Positions 57,206 to 64,000 of a stretch of DNA of 64,000 nucleotides are shown piece by piece. The position numbers and the translations under genes were made by a program. Where the stretch lies: assembly GCA_036426205.1 (NCBI GenBank), contig CM071571.1, positions 108,783,257 through 108,847,256 of the forward strand, in the 5' to 3' direction. Source of the stretch: Ascaphus truei. Taxonomy: Eukaryota > Chordata > Amphibia > Anura > Ascaphidae. The notes beneath the pieces were generated by a model. It worked only from the letters and a program-made list of their open reading frames with translations. It had not been told where the DNA came from and ran no database searches. Positions within the stretch are counted from its first letter, which is position 1. Each line of letters begins with the position of its first letter.

Positions 57206-57383
57206 GGCTGCGCTTATAGTGCTGGCGGCGCGACGGTGATGTCACGCTGCGGTCGCTGGAGAAATCAAATTGACGACTTCCAGCGATCGCAACTGCGCCG
57301 TCACGCCGCTTCTACTATAAGCGCACGCGACGGCGGCAATACGTTTGTTTTGCCACGGTGTCAGAATCACTATAAGTGCAGCC
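57206..57383. mobile_element. Short MITE, PIF/Harbinger-like
   Basis: Ends GGCTGCGCTTATAGTG and, inverted, CACTATAAGTGCAGCC (15 of 16 match), flanked by TTA at 57203-57205 and TAA at 57384-57386. The flanks are not an identical duplication. Interior is GC-rich and partly palindromic (GCGATCGC). Confidence 0.65.
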
Positions 57384-57494
57384 TAATCCTTGCGTTGAGA
57401 CGCTTGCAATAAGACCACAAACTACATGGGTAAGAGGTGCCAAAGACAGATATCCCCTTGTCACACAAATTTAGGAGCAAGTCGGTCAAAATTA

Positions 57495-57766
57495 GACTGC
57501 TAGCACCGACCGCGATCATGCTTGAGAGCATTGACGTTACCAAATCTCCAAGCATGAGCGCCAGGTGTCCTGGCTATTTTGGAAGTGCGCGCAGGGGGCG
57601 TTGCGGACAAGTTGAGCACGCTCGAAAGTAAAATTTTTTTGTTTATCCAAGCACCAAGCGTGGGTGAGCGTGCATGCCCGTGCATGAGCGCGGGGACTTG
57701 CATGTATAGATATATGTAAGTAAAGGCAGCAAGTGCCGCCCGCTCAGTGCTAGCGAGGACGCAGCC
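57495..57766. mobile_element. PIF/Harbinger-type MITE
   Basis: TTA at 57492-57494 and 57767-57769. The right end is GTGCTAGCGAGGACGCAGCC; the left, GACTGCTAGCACC, is a shortened inverted match. The interior is rich in GAGCGTGCATG-type words. Confidence 0.55.
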
Positions 57767-57940
57767 TTAGTCTTTTTACGTCCGTCTAATCACAAAAATA
57801 GACTGATACAGTACGTGCTCACCCATAAACACAACTAATGCAGTAACACCACCTAGTGGTAAAACTTAATAGGACATGTAGAAAATAAATACATAAAAGA
57901 CCATGGTTAAAATAATAAAAAAAGAACAATAAATCAATAA

Positions 57941-58055
57941 ATGAACACTTACACAAATCCCCCTGAATGAACACTTACACAAATCCCCCTGAATGAACAC
58001 TTACACAAATCCCCCTGAATGAACACATACACAAATCCCCCTGAATGAACACTTA
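57941..58055. repeat. 26-bp tandem repeat
   Basis: Four full units and part of a fifth, each beginning ATGAACACTTACACAAATCC, at 57941, 57967, 57993, 58019 and 58045. The same 25 bp appears inverted once at 58186-58210, so the unit was probably an inverted end of a small element that then multiplied. Confidence 0.9.
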
Positions 58056-58324
58056 CGGCCGTATACAGAAGTAACACGAGTTGAAGCAGAAAGCAAAGGC
58101 ACACACCGGAGCCCTGCGTCAGAGAGGAGAGAGACTGCCCTCATTTAAAGATACATTTGTTTATGTCATTCATGACATAAAAATGGTAAGTGTTCATTCA
58201 GGGGGATTTGCCAGTTTCTGTTTTGTATTAAAGTTTTTGACATACTGCGCAATTAGTTCCTTTTCTCCTTTCCCTGCCAAGATCTACACTGCACCTACAA
58301 CTACATCAGCCTATGGGCTGTTGC

Positions 58325-58820
58325 TTTAACAGCTGTGTTTGCTGTTATCAACCTCTTACCTCTCCCATCGTACTTTCAGAGTCTCTTCTGCCAACGCCTC
58401 CTCCTCCTCCTCTATCGATCTCTCTGTGGGGGTACCCCAGGGCTCTGTCCTGAGACCTATTCTCTTTTCCCTTTACACACTTTCTCTAGGTGACCTAATC
58501 ACATCTCTTGGGTTTAAATATCACCTCTATGTTAACAACACACAAATTTACTTTTCAACACCCGACCTTACACCTGCTGTACAGACCAAAGTTTCTGAAT
58601 GTCTCTCTGCTATATCATCCTGGATGGCCCTCCGCAGAGTTAAACTTAACATGACAAAAACAGAGCTCCTCATACTTCCTCCCAAACCTGGCCTTACTAC
58701 TGTACGTCCTTCCACATTACTGTTGGAAGTACTATCATTCACCCAGTAGCCCTAGCACGCTGCCTGGGGGTCACACTCAACTCCTCTCTCACATTCTCCT
58801 CTCACATTCAAAACGAGTCG
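58325..58820 (+). pseudogene. L2-type reverse-transcriptase fragment with lost active site
   Basis: An open frame reads [20 protein letters not shown], then [20 protein letters not shown], then [20 protein letters not shown]. This is the palm region of L2 reverse transcriptase. The catalytic YADD box is YVNN (58528-58539), which removes both aspartates. The same region at 13890-14160 in the nested L2 is more eroded. Confidence 0.8.
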
Positions 58821-59151
58821 GCAGAATTATTTGTGTGGTTATTTATGTTGTTGCAATTCAGAATGTGCCCAGACAGACGGTTCACTGAATATCTTTGCCT
58901 ATGCCAGCGCATGCACGGTCTACTTTAAGCGATGCCTACTTCTTACATTTTTGAAAATGATTAATGAATGTGTGCAATGGTTCCTTGATTGCTAGGCCAG
59001 TATGATTTATTTATTGCATACACCAGATTGTGTACTGAATACAGTTCAGTATCTTTACCCAAGGCATGTTGCACATGCAATAAAATTCACACGTGTTTCT
59101 ATAGAAGATACAATATAACAATTTCACTAGAAATGTCTCATTTGAAACATA

Positions 59152-59338
59152 CAGATGCAGCCACCAGTATCCAATGACTTGCCTTGGAAAAACTGAATGT
59201 GTGCAGGGACCTCCGCTGTGTTAGTCCAATGGGCCAGTTGTCTGGCTGTAGAAATCTCACAGAACTGTTGCAGCGTTTACTGTGAGATAGCCACAGTATT
59301 TTCTCAGGCAAGTCATTAGATACTGGTGGCTGCATCTG
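59152..59338. mobile_element. TA-targeting MITE family C
   Basis: TA at 59150-59151 and 59339-59340. Ends CAGATGCAGCCACCAGTATC and, inverted, GATACTGGTGGCTGCATCTG, with inverted similarity running over 30 bp. Its outer ten bases equal those of family A, but the interior is different. 187 bp, non-autonomous. Confidence 0.85.
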
Positions 59339-59428
59339 TAGCATGTGCAGTTTAACCTTTTACATACTTGTATCAAAATAAGTTCCTTGTATAGAGAGAG
59401 AAAGTTACCTTGTCGGACATATTGCAGC

Positions 59429-59749
59429 ATGGCAGAGAGCAGCAATGAAGAATTGGAGCAAAGACCTCCATATTCATATGTGGCGCTGATATACTTTGCC
59501 ATTCAGGACAGCTCTGAGAAGAGGGTCTCCCTCTCTGCAATCCAGCAGTATATTATTGTCAAGTTCTCCATCTATGAGAACAATAAGAAAAAATTGCAAA
59601 ATAGCATCTGGCACAACCTAAGCCGGAATAAATGCTTTATTAGAATACCCCGTGGCAAGGGGGTTAGGGGCAAGAATTTGGTCCATTTTGGCAAGGTGAT
59701 AGTAGACCACCTCGCCCTCAGTACAGCCCTGAATGTGCACAGGGGATGA
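59429..59749 (+). CDS. Intronless forkhead-domain ORF, FOXL2-like
   Basis: A 106-codon open frame begins [11 protein letters not shown] and enters a forkhead domain at residue 12: [10 protein letters not shown], then [40 protein letters not shown] and IRIPRGKG. Forkhead proteins are DNA-binding transcription factors; the PPYSYVALI and SEKR..LS.I.QYII wording is nearest FOXL2/FOXL-type. The recognition helix is changed (NSIRHNLSLN to [10 protein letters not shown]), the tryptophan before QNSI is lost and the domain's closing GNYWTLDP is missing. It has no stop within the domain, no intron and no poly-A tail. I read it as a decayed retrocopy or diverged duplicate; a functional protein is less likely. 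I chose the second ATG because upstream residues have no similarity. Confidence 0.65.
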   Translation: MAESSNEELEQRPPYSYVALIYFAIQDSSEKRVSLSAIQQYIIVKFSIYENNKKKLQNSIWHNLSRNKCFIRIPRGKGVRGKNLVHFGKVIVDHLALSTALNVHRG

Positions 59750-59822
59750 ACAACAACTACGGTGTGCAACCACTCAACTTCTATCTCTAAGTGTGGTTTA
59801 TTAAGGGAAACCCAGTTTCACT

Positions 59823-59972
59823 TTCAATGAACCGCATATGCGGTCCATACAGTTTACATACCGGTAGTATGATCATGTGCAAATTCAATGAACCGCACAT
59901 GTGTTCCATACAGTTCACATACCGGTAGTACGTGTATGCACAAATTCAATGACCAGCAAATGTATTCCATCC
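59823..59972. repeat. 60-bp tandem repeat, 2.5 units
   Basis: Units begin TTCAATGAACCGCA at 59823 and 59884, and TTCAATGACC at 59944. Each contains CCATACAGTT and ACATACCGGTAGTA. The first has the palindrome ACCGCATATGCGGT. Confidence 0.85.
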
Positions 59973-60680
59973 AAAGCAAAGAGTGCATACCTTCCCCCCC
60001 CAGCACCAAGACGCAGAGCTGTCGCTATAAGCAAACAAAAATGCACTTTCATGTGAATGCACCCGCTCTTCCCCCAGAGGTTGCTGTTTTTCGGAAAACA
60101 TGCAGTGTTTTCAGAGTAAGATCATTCCCAAAATTGTCCATATCCTGTACCTCCAGTGTAATATAGAAATATATATATTTTTGTACATATGACATTAAAA
60201 CAATAATTTAGAATACTTTTATACTATAATAATCAAGCAAATACAAAATTCTGGGCGTTTCACTTAAAGTTTAAAACTTTACTGTAAAACTGTACCTAAG
60301 TGTAATATTTAAATTCAGCACTTAGGGATTTGGACACAATACTGACATAACTTGCATACAGTAACTAACATTTAGCATGGATCATGCCTCCTCCCCCTGA
60401 GTGTCCATGTCTATGCTGGGCATGGCGAAAGCAACAAAAGGCTGTCTGCTACACACTAATTGCTTACTGATTGCATGCATTGTTAAAATAGAGAACAATT
60501 ATCTCACCAATCAACCTTCCTTTTTTTTAACAATGGTAAAATCTGATGAAGACGTTCACACCCCATCAGTGGTTGATACTTGTCAGCGGTTACTGAAACT
60601 TGTATGTGGAAGAGTAAAAAAAAAAAAAAAATGTGAAAAAAATTGTTTAGTGTAATATAAAAGGCAATAATTTATTTACA
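59973..60680. other. Unannotated intron 4 sequence
   Basis: A poly-A run lies at 60617-60631. No recognised feature. Confidence 0.5.
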
Positions 60681-60905
60681 TCACATTCCGATTGCCATGC
60701 AGTTTCTTTCAATAACCACCAGTAACACTTTATTAATATGATTTATGTCATTATTGCACGTTTCCACCGTTAGAAACTTGTCCCAGTACTTCAGAATCCC
60801 CTTCTCTAGCTCGCCTTTGTTTCCTGGCTTCACATATTTTCTCAGCTGATGTTTTAGTGCATGCCACACCAATTGTATGGGGTTCAAATCGAGGGATCTG
60901 CAAAT
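60681..60905 (-). pseudogene. Tc1/mariner-type transposase, C-terminal fragment
   Basis: The minus strand reads DLNPIQLVWHALKHQLRKYV, then LEKGILKYWDKFLTVETCNN and INKVLLVVIERN. The NPI..VW..LK motif sits after the last catalytic acidic residue of DDE transposases in the Tc1/mariner superfamily, and a helical tail with a K-VIE motif follows. Only the final 70 codons remain. Confidence 0.65.
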
Positions 60906-61457
60906 ATAGAAACAAATACAGTATGGTTATTGCCAAGAATAAAACGAGCACACTATAGCTCAGTTAATACTGTAGTTAATATGCGTATTTATCCCAGATT
61001 TAAGGGAGATTGAAGTGCATTGCTGTCTCTGTATTTTCCACGCTATTTAGCCACCATTCTCTATCTGCAGTTAGCTGTACTAATTCCACCCTGTCAGGTA
61101 CTTTAGAGCATTTATTCTGTTCATTCAGACTTTTGTATTGTCCATTATGGGACACTCTGGTTAGAGGATAAAACAAGTTTTGCTATATAGGGGGTCCATG
61201 CCTTATTTTAAAACTTTCTGTGTTTTGTATTTTAAACTTATGTTCTGTGACAACCTTCAATAAAATTTTGTGTATTTGTACTGCCAGGCAAACTAGAGTG
61301 CTTTATTTTGGGCTCTTTTTCCCTCTTGCAATATTATATGCCCTTATAGCACCACCGACAGATTATTATATTTAGATTTACCTTGTCGGTTTTTTAGTTG
61401 CCTTAACTTGTCTTATGGATGCGGGGTCATCTCTTTTTCTCACAAAATATATATATA
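60906..61457. other. Unannotated intron 4 sequence
   Basis: AT-rich; nothing recognised. Confidence 0.5.
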
Positions 61458-63247
61458 TGTAGCCCTTTTTGTGAACCGGCCGACCCACCCAATATCACAT
61501 TGGCCCCTCGTGGTCTAACCGGATCAGCAAGATGCAGAAGGGAATAAGGAAAGAGTCAGAATAGCGGGCAGGAGGATGGACGAAAAGGTCCTATAACATG
61601 AAAGATGAACCTGATCCACCCCGCCCCCCCTTTCCTGCAACACACCTGCTCTAAGGAACTACTGGTACTGCATAACTGTTGGCTCCAGGAGATCTGAGCC
61701 TCCGCTAGCTGAGCCTGGGGAAACCCTTACCCTTACTTGGTGGCAGCGCCTCCACTTACCCAGATCCCCGTTAGAAAGTAGCCCTGAGTAAGAATACAAT
61801 AACACTTATAGATAAACAATACTACTCTTTACTTAACACACATATACACAATTACAATACATACCAAACCAGATGCTCTACCCGCATCACATCAACCCAA
61901 TGTCGGTGTACCCCACCCAGTGTCCTGTGATCACCCCACACCCAGGTCTCGTAACTCCTACGGAGGTCGTGGTGTACTGCGCAGTCACTATTTAAGCTAG
62001 GGCCCAGTTGTTGCACTTAGAATATGGAAGATACCTTCCGAGCACTCCGATGCTCGGGACCGCAACACACTTCTTCTAAAGGGTCAGACGTCCTCTGATC
62101 CTTATTCCAGGTACTCTGCCGTTGGAACCCCAACGAGGGTCCCACCGCTCAACGGGAACTGCAAACCGGACCAACGGCAACACCAACCGCGTGAACAGCA
62201 ACCCCGCTCCCCCCTTCACTAACCACTCTAGAGCGACAGCAACCCTAACCTAGGGCCTGTCCCTGAGGAACCGCAACACTGGGATGGCTTGGGAAAACTC
62301 CTAGGGCCTGTGGACAATAACCGCCCCCCTTCCCCTAGCTACCCAGTCTTAACTGTATCTGCTAATCCTAGCACCTACACACCTGCAGCCAACATTCAGC
62401 TTCACTGTCAGCCTGCAGGGATTCACACCGTGCACACACACTGCACGCACTGCGCACAGCACATCCCGACACACACCCAGACCTGCAATCACACACAGCC
62501 ACCCGGATCCCCGCAGCAATCCCACTGCTAGCACACACGTGCCTCTTTGACAGTGCCCACAGCACTCTCCGCTGCGACACTGCCAAACCAGCACTTCCCA
62601 CACTCAAGGGTCACCTCCCTAGCTAAGCGTCCCTCTTCGTTACCCCCTACCCTTTACCCGGGAATTGGGGCCTGCCTGGGATCTAGGGAGGACCCTTACC
62701 TTGATGCAGGAGCCACGCGCTCCCTGCACCCTTCCTACTCCTCCTCTGCTCTGCCTGACGACGCATGCAAAGCCCGGGAAATGTATCTCTTTTCCCGGGC
62801 TGAGCTCCTTCAGCCCTATTGGCCACTAGGGAGCACCGACCTCTGCCTCCCTAAGCCTCCTGGGAATTTAGTTCCAGGCTGCCTAATGCATTGGGGCCGC
62901 GTGCGCGCTTCCCTCGCGCATGCGCGAACCCCTAATGCCGCCTCAATCTCCTCTACTCTTCCCTGCCCTCGCGCGATCTACCTCTAGCCGCCGAGTCCCC
63001 CTCCTGCGCATGCGCGACTTCTGCTGTGCCTTCCCTAGCTTGCCGGTCCTTGCGCATGCAGACCTAACGCTAATGGCGGCGCCCTGCTCTCGAGCCGCCC
63101 GACACTCCAGGGATCCAGTGCTCCCTTCCACTGGCCCCCTCCCGTCGTGAAGCGCCGGCGGGTCCACCGCCTCCTCCGGCATCCGGCGCCCCCTCGACCA
63201 ACGGCACACTCGCGGAGAGGCCAGAGCGAAAATATACCTCGGCTACA
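61458..63247 (-). mobile_element. Long LTR of a Ty3/gypsy-like element, antisense
   Basis: Begins TGTAGCC and ends GGCTACA (7-bp inverted ends), 1790 bp. Directly to its right is TTCTCCCCTTCGC, which on the minus strand is the purine run GCGAAGGGGAGAA, the expected polypurine primer next to a 3' LTR. Its TGTAGC start resembles the other gypsy-like LTR at 38170. The inside alternates GC-rich, CpG-rich sequence. The partner LTR would lie beyond the right edge. Confidence 0.6.
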
Positions 63248-64000
63248 TTCTCCCCTTCGCAGAATCCCAACGCCCTCGCTTGGTAGCAACCATACAGTGG
63301 GTTATATATGGAAAATGCATAGTAAACAGTACATTATAACACAAGCAATTTCCCATTTGTACCCAACATCCCCCATATACCAGCCAGCTGAGTTTCAGAT
63401 TGGAGTGCCCCTACCAGACTGGGTGAGGTATCCCACCTTGACTCCTGTGAGTCTTTGGAGCTCAAGACCTGTCCCTTGCACCAACCCACCACTTCTCCCT
63501 CTCGCAAAAAAAATGTACTGGTCTGGGTATTGACCCTTTCCGGTTCCTCCGCCTCGTCTCACGGAGACAGGGAGGTTCAGGTCTCTTGCCTCGATCCACC
63601 ACATGGCGAACATAGCGCTCCATCGCGCACCTGGAAGAGCCACAACTCACCAGACGGTCTCAACAGAGTCTTTGTCCGCTCCGACCATCCCTTTAACGGT
63701 GATACCTTCTTGTGGACTGTACAACTTCTTCGGGTAGGCCCGGTCTTGGGAAGGCCAAGCTTGGAGACTCCTCGTGCAGGAGTATGTTCGCTCGCGTTCC
63801 GCTACAACCGGATACCTTCATAGGTCGAGTTCATCACCACAATCCGCAGAGATCTTCTGGGGAGACACCTCACCAGACGCGATGACGGGGTGAGCCCCAT
63901 CGCCTGGTGACCCTACCTTTGGAGTCACCAGGCTCCACGATCACCGGGGCTCACACCCGACACCCTGGGGCGTCACTACCACCCCGTCGTTGTCGCCAGT
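63248..64000 (-). mobile_element. Internal part of the LTR element, cut by the window edge
   Basis: Begins with the polypurine-tract candidate at 63248-63260. I cannot recognise a Gag or Pol domain in the visible 740 bases. The minus-strand frame at 63395-63643 may be the end of its coding region but has no motif that I can name. An inverted pair, TCACCAGACGCGATGACGGG and CATCGCCTGGTGA, lies near 63870-63910. Confidence 0.4.

Larger units (their letters stand above)
52644..64000 (+). other. PPM1H intron 4 (first 11.4 kb)
   Basis: Opens with GTAAGCT. No further PPM1H exon is seen before the window ends. Individual repeats are listed separately. Confidence 0.8.

Overview
This is a piece of vertebrate nuclear genome, most likely from an amphibian and probably a frog. 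It has no bacterial-style gene order. The only ordinary host gene I can support is PPM1H (protein phosphatase, Mg2+/Mn2+ dependent 1H), running left to right. Three internal coding exons are visible at 25588-25753 (166 nt), 32259-32603 (345 nt) and 52531-52643 (113 nt). Each has an AG acceptor and GT donor, and their reading phases join correctly. Everything else is intron: the end of intron 1 (1-25587), intron 2 (6.5 kb), intron 3 (19.9 kb) and the start of intron 4. The amphibian assignment rests on the repeat mixture: Penelope-like, L2, CR1, L1, DIRS and Ty3/gypsy retroelements, together with hAT, PIF/Harbinger and TA-targeting MITEs. The exact species cannot be read from the sequence.

Intron 1 starts with the tail of a Harbinger-type MITE. 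Next comes a repeat at about 345-658 carrying a recognisable hammerhead-ribozyme fold. A complete Harbinger-type MITE (837-1502) filled with minisatellites follows, then remnants of L1 ORF1 and CR1. A full nested stack occupies 3.76-15.1 kb: an L2 LINE was split by an 8.2-kb Penelope-like element (PLE) flanked by a duplicated target, and the PLE itself holds two DNA transposons (8286-8683 and 9323-11285). Further right are a hAT MITE with a perfect 8-bp target duplication, Harbinger-type MITEs, a DIRS gag fragment split by a solo LTR, a 263-bp duplication of that junction, and a CA-rich/C-rich minisatellite block.

Intron 2 holds a second, independent case of a PLE inside an L2 (antisense), with a hAT MITE nested within. 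Intron 3 carries three copies of one TA-targeting MITE family, a solo LTR, a deleted Ty3/gypsy provirus-like element with a second solo LTR nested in one of its LTRs, an L1 3' end, a CR1 reverse-transcriptase fragment, two large foldback structures and a probable further LTR. Intron 4 carries more hAT, Harbinger-type and TA MITEs, an L2 reverse-transcriptase fragment with a ruined active site, an intronless ORF with a FOXL2-like forkhead domain, a mariner-type transposase tail, and at the right edge an LTR element that runs out of the window.

The observations most worth following are the hammerhead in the repeat at 383-466, a covarying hammerhead-like motif shared by three PLE copies, the intronic forkhead ORF, the 2A-like peptide of the L2, and the datable nesting orders.
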